A program made the translations under genes and the position numbers. From NORP240 sp942492445 (GTDB lineage Bacteria > Pseudomonadota > Gammaproteobacteria > Pseudomonadales > Pseudohongiellaceae): a stretch of 64,000 bases of DNA. Positions 1-7,817 of the stretch are shown here, piece after piece (position 1 is the stretch's first letter; the number at the start of each line of letters is the position of its first letter). The notes below the pieces were generated by a model. It was not told the DNA's origin, made no database searches, and worked only from the letters and a program-made list of their open reading frames with translations. The DNA lies in contig CALOEW010000082.1 of the NCBI GenBank assembly GCA_942492445.1, positions 1-64,000 of the forward strand. The letters run 5' to 3'.

Positions 1-225
1 TCCTGCTCCGACTATCTCCGGCGATTGGAGCCATTGGATTTATCCTTGGGAAAATTCAAAGGTGGAACTCAATGAACCGATACCTGCAGTGTGCACAGGC
101 TCCTGGAGAGATAGGTCAGCAAGTCCTGGATTTGAAAATCAGATAGCGTGCAGTTTTGTTTCCAGGGTTTTGAGGGGAGTCAGTTATTCGTGGCTTCGAG
201 CGGCGTGGTCGGCAGGGGGTTCCTG

Positions 226-609
226 TGGCTGCGGACCGCGCCCCTCCGGGGTGCCCTCACTCAGAAAAATGCCCTGGAAAATCGGTCATTTTTCCTCCCT
301 CGGCGCTGGTCCTCTTATTGCAGCCTCAGGAACCCCCCGCCGGCCACGCCTTGGCTAAGTGCAGAATTCCTCGTGCAGTGGCTTCGAATGCTCCGAATAA
401 CTCCCAACAGAGGAACTAACGATGAATATCGGCTTTTCCAACGATTTGCGCTTCTGGTTTCCACAAGCCTTGAATTCGAGCACTGAGCACCGCTCCAGGG
501 GAGTCTGAGGACGGAGCAATAAAAACGCAGCACCGACCGACCGGGCAAGACCGTTTTCCAGGGCTTGCGACCGGGAGAGGGAACCCCGGAGGGGTGCAAG
601 TTGCGGAGG
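226..609. repeat. Inverted repeat arms of dispersed repeat family
   Basis: The left arm (about 226-291) reads GCGCCCCTCCGGGGTGCCCT and continues into a CCCTGGAAAA block. The right arm (about 541-609) carries the reverse complement of the same two blocks, with about 250 bases between the arms. The same two blocks recur side by side at about 11535-11650, so this is one repeat family present at two loci, here with extra sequence between the arms. No transposase is associated. Confidence 0.6.
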
Positions 610-659
610 ATCAGACTCCCCTGGAGCGGTGCGATCCCGGAAAATTTATCGCACGCCAC

Positions 660-911
660 TTTATTGTTGGTCGTGTAACAAACTCACGTTCATGTCTTAC
701 AGGGATTATGAATACTGGAAGCACCCGGATTCAGGCCACTGCAAGCCTTCCGGTCATGATATTGTGGGACAGCAATGCACTACGATTTATTGTCGGCCGC
801 GTAACAATCTCACGTTCATGTCTGACATCGATTACGAACAGTGGAAGTATGCGGATGCAGGCCACCGAAAGCTCAACGGTATGGAATTTGTGAGTCAGCA
901 ATGCTCCCGGG
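660..911. repeat. Tandem duplication of a 126-bp unit
   Basis: Two units of exactly 126 bp follow each other (660-785 and 786-911). Both contain TTTATTGT, then GTAACAA, CTCACGTTCATGTCT, a GATTA(T/C)GAA block, TGGAAG, CAGGCCAC and finally CAGCAATGC. Because 126 is a multiple of three, one plus-strand frame (from 629) stays open through both and encodes two similar peptides of 42 residues. A third, more diverged unit lies at about 11700-11825 and has a stop in that frame, so coding function is doubtful. Confidence 0.7.
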
Positions 912-1100
912 TAATGTATCGCCCTGCACCTACCAAGTTTGAGGACAGCCCCCTGGCCCGGGAAATGGTTCCAGAAAAAGTACCCGGGTGCCGAAAAGCA
1001 TAGCGCTTTTATCGACTGTGGCAGCGGACTTCGGAGTTTTCCCTGCATCACGTTCACACTCAGGGTGGTATTTCCCCTTGACTACTGCCCCTGATCGGCG

Positions 1101-1178
1101 TTTAACTAAAGAGGTTCCTTAGTACGCCTTCATCGCGTTGTGGGGCTGTATAAGGGGTTCCTTAATCAGAAGTTCCCG
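1101..1178. repeat. Degenerate MITE-like ends
   Basis: The stretch contains GAGGTTCCTTAG, then GCGTTGTGGGGCTGTATAAG, then GGTTCCTTAATCAGAAGTTCC. These match, with differences, the terminal sequences of the elements at 42492-42646 and 44219-44490, whose ends read AAGGAACCTCTGATTAAG and TTGTGGGAC. It is probably a decayed or partial copy. Confidence 0.5.
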
Positions 1179-1471
1179 AACAATCAAAGGTACTCTGACG
1201 AATAGATACCGCAACACGCTGCGGTGTGTGTTCAAAGGTTTGTTAAGTCCGACTAGCAGCGAAAATCAGCGTTACGGGCAACGTTTTTGCGGGCAGGTCC
1301 ATACGGACTGCAACTCCAACAGCAGTGCGGAAGGGGTTGTACTGAAAGCGTACAAGACAACGCGATCAGGCATTCCGTGGAGTCTGCTGTTTAAGGGTGA
1401 AATTTTACAGTGTCAATCTGGCTCTTCCGCAGCCTGTGGATTCTGCCAGAGTCGTTCCGGTAAAGGTAATC

Positions 1472-2101
1472 ATGCCAGTCTGGTGCAATAAAACTAAATG
1501 CAAGACGTTTTTCGATTACAGGGTCGTGGTGCTTGCCCTGCTGACGGCAGTGCTCTCACAGGCCGGAAATGCCCAGGATCAGCGGGTGGATGTGTTGATT
1601 GCCTACTACACCATGACCGGAACTACGCAGAAACTGGCGCGAATTGTCGCCAATGGTGCTGATGAAGTGGACGGGGTGAATGTTGCACTGAAACCGATTG
1701 AATCGGTGACTATAGACGATCTGCGCGAGGCGGAGGGAGTGATTCTCGGCTCCCCCACTTACTATGGCAACATGGCCGGACCGATGAAGAGTTTCATCGA
1801 CAGCCTGGGTCTTGAACACGGCAGTCCTTTTCTGGGAGGAAAGGTTGGCGGCGCATTCGCGACAGGAGGTGGCTCAGCAGGAGGTAAAGAGCACGTAATC
1901 ATTTCATTATTGCTGGCAATGATAAACACCGGCATGATGGTAGCCGGGCCAACCTACGGGGATGCACAGAACGGTTACGCCCTGCCTGGCGCAGCGGCGA
2001 TAGACACAGGCATAGCGGATGAATTTTCGACTACCGAGATCGAGGATGCGCGCAGACTGGGACGTCGCATTGCAGAGATAGCCAGATCACTGTCGAATTG
2101 A
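1472..2101 (+). CDS. Exported flavodoxin/WrbA-like protein
   Basis: A 209-residue protein of the flavodoxin-like superfamily, nearest in look to WrbA-type NAD(P)H:quinone oxidoreductases. An FMN phosphate loop (YTMTGTTQKLA, residues 46-56) is followed by SPTYYGNMAGPMKSFID and a GGAFATGGGSAGGKE loop, which are the flavin-binding segments of the family. The ATG at 1472 is chosen because it follows an AAAGG and gives a clean N-terminal signal peptide: basic start, hydrophobic VVVLALLTAVLS, and an AGNA cleavage site near residue 34. An exported location is unusual for this cytoplasmic family. The substrate is unknown. The gene stands alone, with about 120 bases before the trp leader. Confidence 0.72.
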   Translation: MPVWCNKTKCKTFFDYRVVVLALLTAVLSQAGNAQDQRVDVLIAYYTMTGTTQKLARIVANGADEVDGVNVALKPIESVTIDDLREAEGVILGSPTYYGNMAGPMKSFIDSLGLEHGSPFLGGKVGGAFATGGGSAGGKEHVIISLLLAMINTGMMVAGPTYGDAQNGYALPGAAAIDTGIADEFSTTEIEDARRLGRRIAEIARSLSN

Positions 2102-2219
2102 CAACGCGGAGGCAGATACGCTGCCTGGAGTCGTAATTCAGATCGAGCCAAGGTTTCGACAAGTTAACTGGAATGGCCCCTTGACTGGCAAGCAGGATTC
2201 GCTCATCATCCCGCCCACT

Positions 2220-2282
2220 ATGAATTCACAAACCTACTTCTGGTGGTTCCAATCCCCGGGCCGCCAGACGAAAATCAGCTAA
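2220..2282 (+). CDS. trpL: trp operon leader peptide
   Basis: A 20-codon open frame starting at ATG 2220 and ending at TAA 2280-2282. It encodes MNSQTYFWWFQSPGR and a short tail, with two adjacent Trp codons (TGGTGG, 2241-2246). It sits 111 bases before trpEG and directly ahead of mutually exclusive hairpins. This is the classical arrangement in which ribosome stalling at Trp codons under tryptophan shortage prevents terminator formation. I infer the function from architecture, because leader peptides are not conserved in sequence. It is too short for standard gene callers. Confidence 0.8.
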   Translation: MNSQTYFWWFQSPGRQTKIS

Positions 2283-2316
2283 TTTCCTCCCTGGCCGCCC
2301 GTTGTCTGCGGCGGCC
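2240..2316 (+). promoter_or_regulatory. trp attenuator (antiterminator/terminator switch)
   Basis: Four pairing segments can be drawn by hand. Segment 1 (2240-2246, CTGGTGG, the Trp codons) pairs with segment 2 (2261-2267, CCGCCAG) with one G-T wobble. Segment 2 extended (2258-2267) pairs with segment 3 (2291-2300) over 9 of 10 positions, giving an antiterminator. Segment 3 (2293-2299, GGCCGCC) pairs perfectly with segment 4 (2310-2316, GGCGGCC), giving a terminator. Stalling on the tandem Trp codons would free segment 2 and favour read-through into trpEG. Confidence 0.78.
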
Positions 2317-2324
2317 GTCTGTTT
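2293..2324 (+). terminator. Attenuator terminator before trpEG
   Basis: A perfect 7-bp GC stem (GGCCGCC/GGCGGCC) with a 10-base loop is followed by GTCTGTTT. The U-tract is weak, but the position, between the trp leader peptide and trpEG, fits an intrinsic attenuator. Confidence 0.65.
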
Positions 2325-2393
2325 AAAAAATCCACGTACGTCAGCTAGTCGACGGGCTCCCGGGTCGCGAGAATCGAAGCGGAGAGCACGACA

Positions 2394-4625
2394 ATGCAGA
2401 CTATGGGACAAACAAGCTACCAGACCACCGGTGGAATCCGGGTGCGGCGGTCCACCACCGTCGAAAACTACGCGGATGCCATGCCGCGCCTGGCGAGACA
2501 ACTGGACGAGCAACGTGGGCTGCTGTTGTCTTCATCCTATGAATACCCGGGCCGTTATACGCGATGGGATGTGGGATTTGTAAATCCACCGCTGCAGATA
2601 ACTGCCAGAGAAAGACTGATTACCATCGAAGCACTCAACCGCCGCGGAGAAATCCTCCTGCCTGAGATTTACCCTGTCCTCAGGGGGAGTTCTGATGTTG
2701 TTGAACTGCATCATACAGGGATGGCAATTACCGCGGGAGTCAGGCAGAGTCTGGAGACATTCAGTGAGGAAATGCGCAGCAGGCAACCTTCGGTCTTCTC
2801 GGTACTGAGGTTGCTGATCGGACTGTTTGGTTCCAGGTGCGATAGTCATCTCGGGCTTTATGGCGCTTTCGGTTACGATCTGGGGTTTCAGTTCGAAGAG
2901 GTAAAACGCTGCCAGGTGCGATCAGAGAATCACCGGGATCTGGTGTTATATCTTCCTGACCAGATTCTGGTATCTGATCACCGACTGGGCGAGACCCGCT
3001 GCCACAGTTACGAGTTTGTGTGTCGTGGATGGAATTCCACGGAACTGACAGAAACAACTGGTGGCTTGAAGCGACGCGGTATCAGCCAGCCTTTCGCGCC
3101 AGCCATCAAGTGCAACAGCGGGGGAGATCACGCAGTCGGTGAATACGCAGCAACCGTTCGCAGGGCAATCGGGGAGTTCAAATGTGGAAACTTGTTTGAA
3201 GTCGTCCCTGGGCAGGTATTCTTCGAGCCCTGTAAAGACAGTCCTTCTGTAGTGTTCGCGCGGTTGAAGAAGAACAATCCAGCACCTTATGGGGCATTGA
3301 TCAATCTGGGTGAGCAGGAGTACCTGGTCGCCGCTTCACCGGAAATGTTTGTGCGAGTGGACGGCCGTAGAATTGAAACCTGCCCGATTTCCGGCACTGT
3401 AAAACGTGGTGAGGATGCCATTGGGGATGCGGCACAGATCAAGAAGCTTTTAAATTCCACCAAGGACGAATCCGAACTCTCCATGTGCACTGACGTCGAC
3501 CGCAATGACAAGGCGCGGGTTTGTGAACCCGGCAGTGTCAACGTGGTCGGTCGCAGACAGATTGAAATGTATTCTCGGCTGATTCATACCGTCGACCATG
3601 TGTGTGGAACGCTCAGTTCGAGATTTGATGCCCTGGACGGTTTTCTGGCGCACACCTGGGCGGTGACCGTAACCGGTGCGCCCAAGCATGCCGCCATGCA
3701 ATTTATCGAGCGATACGAGAAATCACCACGACGCTGGTATGGAGGTGCCATAGGGTTCCTGGGATTCGATGGAAATCTCAATACAGGACTTACCTTGAGA
3801 ACAATGCGAATCAAAGAAGGTATCGCGGAAGTCAGAGCGGGTGCGACTTTGTTGATTGACTCCGACCCTGACTGTGAAGAAGAGGAGACCAGGCTCAAGG
3901 CATCCGCACTGCTGGACGCGGTCCGTGGCAGAGATCCGGAGCAAGCTGGCGCCAGGACAGATCCCCACGTCCAGAAATTGCGTAACAGAATTCAAAGTCA
4001 GGGTGGACTGCGTGTGCTGATGATCGATCACCAGGATTCGTTTGTGCACAACCTGGCGGCTTATTTTCGGCAATGCGGCTCGCAACTGGAGACGCTGCGT
4101 CCGGAATTTGCCAGGAGCCAGCTGCAATCAAAGAATTATGATCTGGTCGTGCTTTCTCCCGGCCCCGGGCGTCCCGAGGACTACGCCATGGATAAGACTC
4201 TGGCCACGTGCCTGCGCCGGCAGGTTCCCGTGTTCGGAGTCTGCCTTGGATTTCAGGGACTGGTACAGTATTTCGGTGGTGAACTTGGGATTCTGGACTA
4301 CCCCATGCACGGGAAACCTTCTGAGATCGAAGTGCTGGGTGGTGATCTGTTTAATGGCCTGGAGTCCGGGTTTCACGCCGGTCGCTACCATTCCCTGTTC
4401 GCCAGTCGAGTTCCGGAGTGTCTTAACGTGGTCGCAAGGACGGCTGATTCAATCCCTATGGCTATAGAACATCGCAGTCTGCCGCTGTTGGCGGTACAGT
4501 TCCACCCTGAGTCCATATTGACCCTCAGAAGTAACGCCGGTCTCAGGCTGGTGGCGAATGTTGTACACTATGCAGCACGGTGCAGAATAGCACCCGATCG
4601 GATTCAATATGTACCAGTCAGATAG
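2394..4625 (+). CDS. trpE(G): Anthranilate synthase, fused TrpE-TrpG
   Basis: A 743-residue fusion that converts chorismate and glutamine to anthranilate, the first step of tryptophan synthesis. Residues 1 to about 520 are the chorismate-using component, with an early SSSYEYPGRYTRWD segment, ETCPISGTVKRG, DESELSMCTDVDRND and EMYSRLIHTVDH blocks. Residues about 538-730 are the class I glutamine amidotransferase, with SPGPGRP, the nucleophile Cys617 in GVCLGFQG, and His704/Glu706 in QFHPES. The sequence closely resembles rhizobial TrpE(G), whereas gammaproteobacteria usually have separate trpE and trpG, so transfer is possible. Start ATG 2394 has GGAGAG upstream. It is regulated by the attenuator ahead of it, and its last 17 bases overlap hslO. 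Confidence 0.95.
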   Translation: MQTMGQTSYQTTGGIRVRRSTTVENYADAMPRLARQLDEQRGLLLSSSYEYPGRYTRWDVGFVNPPLQITARERLITIEALNRRGEILLPEIYPVLRGSSDVVELHHTGMAITAGVRQSLETFSEEMRSRQPSVFSVLRLLIGLFGSRCDSHLGLYGAFGYDLGFQFEEVKRCQVRSENHRDLVLYLPDQILVSDHRLGETRCHSYEFVCRGWNSTELTETTGGLKRRGISQPFAPAIKCNSGGDHAVGEYAATVRRAIGEFKCGNLFEVVPGQVFFEPCKDSPSVVFARLKKNNPAPYGALINLGEQEYLVAASPEMFVRVDGRRIETCPISGTVKRGEDAIGDAAQIKKLLNSTKDESELSMCTDVDRNDKARVCEPGSVNVVGRRQIEMYSRLIHTVDHVCGTLSSRFDALDGFLAHTWAVTVTGAPKHAAMQFIERYEKSPRRWYGGAIGFLGFDGNLNTGLTLRTMRIKEGIAEVRAGATLLIDSDPDCEEEETRLKASALLDAVRGRDPEQAGARTDPHVQKLRNRIQSQGGLRVLMIDHQDSFVHNLAAYFRQCGSQLETLRPEFARSQLQSKNYDLVVLSPGPGRPEDYAMDKTLATCLRRQVPVFGVCLGFQGLVQYFGGELGILDYPMHGKPSEIEVLGGDLFNGLESGFHAGRYHSLFASRVPECLNVVARTADSIPMAIEHRSLPLLAVQFHPESILTLRSNAGLRLVANVVHYAARCRIAPDRIQYVPVR

Positions 4626-5481
4626 TTGCCAGCGCTTCCTCTTTGAAGGCCTCGATATTCGTGGTGAGATCGTGCGTCTGTGCGACAGTTTCGGTGCGAT
4701 ACTTGCCAACAAGGAATATCCCGGAGTAGTACAAGGATTACTTGGCGAGTTCCTGGCAGCTGCGGCGCTGCTCAGCACTACCGTGAAATTTGATGGTCGC
4801 CTGGTGTTGCAGGCACGGAGCGAGGGTCAGGTTCCTCTCATCATGGCGGAGTGTACGAGTGAGCAGCACCTGCGGGGTATTGCCCGCTTCGCCGATGAGT
4901 CGATTTCGAATGAATTCACTGCACTACTGCGGGCTGGTACTCTGGCGATTACTATAGAGCCTTCCAGTGGGGAACCCTACCAGGGGATTGTTCCACTGGA
5001 GCAACACAGCCTGGCTGCCTGCCTGGAGGAGTATTTTGCCCGGTCGGAACAGCTGGAAAGCCGTATTTTTCTGGTGTCAGAGGGAAATCGGTGTGCGGGG
5101 CTCCTGGTGCAACAACTGCCGGCACAGTTGCTGAAGGATAGCGAAAGCCGTCAGGAGGAATGGAACACAGTCTCCCAATTGGCCGCTACTCTGACCGGCA
5201 GGGAACTGCTGGAGCTTGAGAATGAAGAAGTACTTTATCGCTTGTTTCACCAACATCGGGTAAAACTGTTTGGTAGTAAACCGGTAATCTATCAATGCAG
5301 TTGCACACGGGAGAGGACTGCCCGGGCACTGCACTCCATCGGGGAGGAGGAGATCATGGATATTATTGAAGAGCAGGGCGTGGTGGAGGTTACCTGCGAA
5401 TTTTGTGGCAGGCAGTACAGTTTTTCAGAAGGTGAGCTGGGGCTTTTGTTTGAGAATCCGGTCGACAAAAAAACGCATTAG
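4609..5481 (+). CDS. hslO: Redox-regulated chaperone Hsp33
   Basis: A 290-residue cytoplasmic holdase activated by oxidative unfolding. The N-terminal domain has the family pattern (FEGLDIRGEIVRL, AAALLSTTVKFDGRL, EPYQGIVPLEQHSLAACLEEYFARSEQL). The C-terminal redox switch has the four zinc-binding cysteines, CxC at 230 and 232 and CxxC at 263 and 266. Length matches E. coli Hsp33. The start overlaps the end of trpEG by 17 bases, so the two are probably translationally coupled. That pairing is not an obvious metabolic link, although another redox-active protein, the flavodoxin, is upstream. Confidence 0.95.
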   Translation: MYQSDSCQRFLFEGLDIRGEIVRLCDSFGAILANKEYPGVVQGLLGEFLAAAALLSTTVKFDGRLVLQARSEGQVPLIMAECTSEQHLRGIARFADESISNEFTALLRAGTLAITIEPSSGEPYQGIVPLEQHSLAACLEEYFARSEQLESRIFLVSEGNRCAGLLVQQLPAQLLKDSESRQEEWNTVSQLAATLTGRELLELENEEVLYRLFHQHRVKLFGSKPVIYQCSCTRERTARALHSIGEEEIMDIIEEQGVVEVTCEFCGRQYSFSEGELGLLFENPVDKKTH

Positions 5482-5528
5482 GGAACCTTTGGTCTACAAC
5501 CATATTGCCCGGTGGGGGAAGGATACAG

Positions 5529-5945
5529 ATGAGACTTGCCGGCTGTAACATTCCGGACCGTGAAATAGAGATACACGGGACTCATGCCAGCGGTCCCGGT
5601 GGACAGAATGTCAACAAAGTCTCGACTGCCATTCAACTTCGATTTGATATTGGTGCCTCGAGTCTGCCTGCGGAATACAAGGACCGTTTACTCATCTTCA
5701 ACGATCAACGAATTTCCTCGGAGGGTGTAATAGTCATCAAGGCACAGCGCTATCGATCCCGGGAGCTTAACCGAAGGGATGCATTGCTGAGGCTTGAAAA
5801 GCTTGTCGCACGCGGCCTGCACATGGACAAACCCAGGAAACCTACGCGCCCGACCGCAGCGTCAAGAAGGCGACGGGTGGATAACAAAAAAGCCAGAAGC
5901 CGGGTTAAAAGTTTGCGGGGAACCACGGGGCTTGACGACCGGTGA
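5529..5945 (+). CDS. arfB: Alternative ribosome-rescue factor ArfB
   Basis: A 138-residue peptidyl-tRNA hydrolase that frees ribosomes stalled without a stop codon (YaeJ/ICT1 family). The catalytic GGQ motif is at residues 24-26 (HASGPGGQNVNKVSTA), followed by the RF-1 fold. A basic C-terminal tail (KPRKPTRPTAASRRRRVDNKKAR) is the part that enters the empty mRNA channel in this family. I chose ATG 5529 because AAGGA lies about 6 bases ahead and it yields the normal family length. It lies 47 bases after hslO, and the two may form one stress-response unit. Confidence 0.92.
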   Translation: MRLAGCNIPDREIEIHGTHASGPGGQNVNKVSTAIQLRFDIGASSLPAEYKDRLLIFNDQRISSEGVIVIKAQRYRSRELNRRDALLRLEKLVARGLHMDKPRKPTRPTAASRRRRVDNKKARSRVKSLRGTTGLDDR

Positions 5946-6012
5946 TGAAGTAGCCAGAGGGTTTATCAGTCCCCGAAACAATACCGATGGACCAGTAATG
6001 CGGAGTTTAAGT

Positions 6013-7152
6013 ATGATTGTTGGAGTGCCCAGGGAGATTAAAACTGATGAACATCGCGTGGGTTTGACCCCCGCGGGTGCAAGGGAATTGCTTCGCCATG
6101 GTCATGAGGTACAGGTGCAGGCCGGTGCCGGTAAGGGTGTTGGATTGACTGACGAGGCTTATCGTCAGGCAGGTGCCCGTGTCGTGGACGACAGAGACAC
6201 GGTTTATACAAGCTCAGATTTGATCGTCAAGGTCAAAGAGCCGCAACTGGAAGAGTGCAGGCTGTTAAGCGACAGACAAACACTCTTTACCTATCTGCAT
6301 CTGGCGGCTTTTCCGGAAATTACCGATGCGCTGCTTGAGTCAGGTGTCTGCGCTGTTGCCTACGAAACCGTCACTGATCCGGAGGGCAGGCTGCCCCTTC
6401 TTGCGCCGATGAGTGAGGTTGCCGGACGAATGTCCATTCAGGCAGCGGCACACTTCCTTGAGAAGCCACACGGAGGAAGTGGCATATTACTGGCTGGCGT
6501 TCCAGGTGTAGCGCCGGGGAAAGTACTGATCCTGGGCGGAGGCGTGGTCGGCAGGAATGCTGCACAGATGGCAGTCGGGCTGGGGGCGGACGTGGTTATC
6601 CTCGACCGGACCGCGGCGAAGATGCGGGAACTTGAAGGGTTTTTCGGCAATCGGGTGAGAACCCTGTATTCCTCGCAGGAAGAGATCGAACAACAGCTCG
6701 TTACCGCTGATGTCGTGGTCGGGGCTGTATTGGTTGCGGGTGCGGTGGCTCCCCGGCTGGTGACCCGGGACATGCTTGTAACGATGCGGGCCGGGTCCGT
6801 ACTGGTGGATGTGGCTATTGATCAGGGCGGCTGCTTTGAAACCAGCCGACCCACAACTCATACATCACCGGTTTACGATTTGGAGGGTGTCATTCACTAT
6901 TGTGTGGCCAACATGCCCGGGGCAGTTCCCAGGACCTCAACTTTCGCTTTAACCAGTGCCACGCTCCCCTTTGTCGTCGCATTGGCGAATCATGGGCCGC
7001 AAACGAGTATGAAGGAAGATAAATACCTGCGTCAGGGGCTCAATGTTTATCAAGGCCGGGTAACACACAAAGGGGTTGCGGATGCACTTGGGAAAAAATT
7101 GCAGAACGTCGACGAGGCTCTTGGGATCCAACTCTCTGGAAACTTTGAATAA
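6013..7152 (+). CDS. ald: Alanine dehydrogenase
   Basis: A 379-residue NAD-dependent L-alanine dehydrogenase (alanine to pyruvate plus ammonium). From ATG 6013 the protein begins MIVGVPREIKTDEHRVGLTP, as the family does, and places the catalytic Lys75 (VKVKEP) and His96 (YLHLAAFPE) at exactly the canonical numbers, which supports this start over the longer upstream open frame. The Rossmann motif is LILGGGVVGRNAAQMAVGLGA with the acidic VILDR after it. No partner genes adjoin, and the next operon is convergent. An upstream extension reading into arfB is an artefact of an open frame. Confidence 0.95.
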   Translation: MIVGVPREIKTDEHRVGLTPAGARELLRHGHEVQVQAGAGKGVGLTDEAYRQAGARVVDDRDTVYTSSDLIVKVKEPQLEECRLLSDRQTLFTYLHLAAFPEITDALLESGVCAVAYETVTDPEGRLPLLAPMSEVAGRMSIQAAAHFLEKPHGGSGILLAGVPGVAPGKVLILGGGVVGRNAAQMAVGLGADVVILDRTAAKMRELEGFFGNRVRTLYSSQEEIEQQLVTADVVVGAVLVAGAVAPRLVTRDMLVTMRAGSVLVDVAIDQGGCFETSRPTTHTSPVYDLEGVIHYCVANMPGAVPRTSTFALTSATLPFVVALANHGPQTSMKEDKYLRQGLNVYQGRVTHKGVADALGKKLQNVDEALGIQLSGNFE

Positions 7153-7279
7153 GGGGTCTCCCGGTAACTTACCCGTAAACTGACTGTTTGCGTGTTGCGG
7201 TCGATCCATTTCAGTCCTGCAGTCCGTCAATGGAATACTTGAAGGTTCACCAGAAAATTATCCGGCGAATCCGTTGATG

Positions 7280-7801
7280 TCATTGCCCCGGAGCAATCAT
7301 GGCGATGATCTCGTCGATGGCATTTTGTGCCAGTAAAACCATTTCCCGGTCAGTCCGGTCCTGTATTGGATGTGGAATATAGACACAAGCCGGGTTTATT
7401 CCCAGGGACAATGCCTGGGCATTGGCAGCGTCGATAAACTCGCTGGATGCTACGAAGCCCGCAGGTAAGCCGCGACTCTCGAGGGTCATGATGTCATGCA
7501 AACTGCACGAAGTACATGAGCCTCAATCTGCCAGCGCTTCGATTACAGCGTCGCACTCCACACTGATTTGCTGGCTGAGTTCGGTAGGTGCAATCCGCGT
7601 GAATGTGGGCTTGCAGTACCGTTTGACAGTGGCTCCAAGCCGGATTAATTGAACTTCCACTTCATCGAGAAACTCTTTTCCCTTCGGTTTGGAAATATCC
7701 AGCAAACCCACAGTCGCTCCCTGCAAAGACGACAGACGGTCATTCAGTTTGCGGGTGGCAGGTTGAACTTCTGATGTCGGGTCCAATAATGTGGTCGGCA
7801 T
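7280..7801 (-). CDS. UGSC-type selenoprotein (in-frame TGA = Sec93)
   Basis: Two adjacent open frames on the minus strand are in the same phase and separated only by TGA at 7525-7523. Read through, they give 173 residues with the motif ALAD-U-GSCTSCSLHDI around residue 93. Conserved-looking sequence continues beyond it (LESRGLPAGFVASSEFIDAA and a HPIQDRT segment). This matches the UGSC-containing seleno(protein) family known from marine bacterial selenoproteomes, in which Sec or Cys occupies this place. The ATG at 7801 follows AGGAGG by 9 bases. A hairpin fitting a bacterial SECIS follows the TGA, and selA, selB and selC are in the window. Function is unknown; UxxC and CxxC spacing suggests thiol/selenol redox chemistry. 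The upstream partner gene ends 16 bases before it. Confidence 0.88.
7494..7525 (-). promoter_or_regulatory. Bacterial SECIS element with Sec TGA codon
   Basis: On the minus strand the Sec TGA (7525-7523) is followed after 12 bases by TCGTGCA-GTT-TGCATGA (7510-7494). This is a 7-bp stem with one G-U wobble and a GUU apical loop. Bacterial SECIS hairpins lie just after the UGA inside the coding region and usually carry G and U early in the loop. The spacing, about 19 bases from TGA to loop, is close to that of E. coli fdhF. Folding was done by eye. Confidence 0.75.
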
Positions 7802-7817
7802 AATTAAGACCTCCTGG

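Larger units (their letters stand above)
1..1471. other. Gene-poor repeat-rich region
   Basis: I see no convincing gene in this stretch. Short open frames exist on both strands but none resembles a known family and none has a good ribosome binding site. A frame open from the window edge to a TAG at 144-146 could be the last 47 codons of a gene lying mostly outside the window, but I do not recognise it. The rest is taken up by inverted, tandem and dispersed repeats listed separately (226-609, 660-911, 1101-1178), which also occur elsewhere in the window. Confidence 0.6.

Noticed and set aside
594..1003. Plus-strand open frames through the 126-bp tandem repeats as a real gene
   Set aside because: No Shine-Dalgarno and no recognisable family. 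Two overlapping frames are both open, and the third copy near 11760 has a stop in the equivalent frame, so the open frames look like by-products of the repeat.
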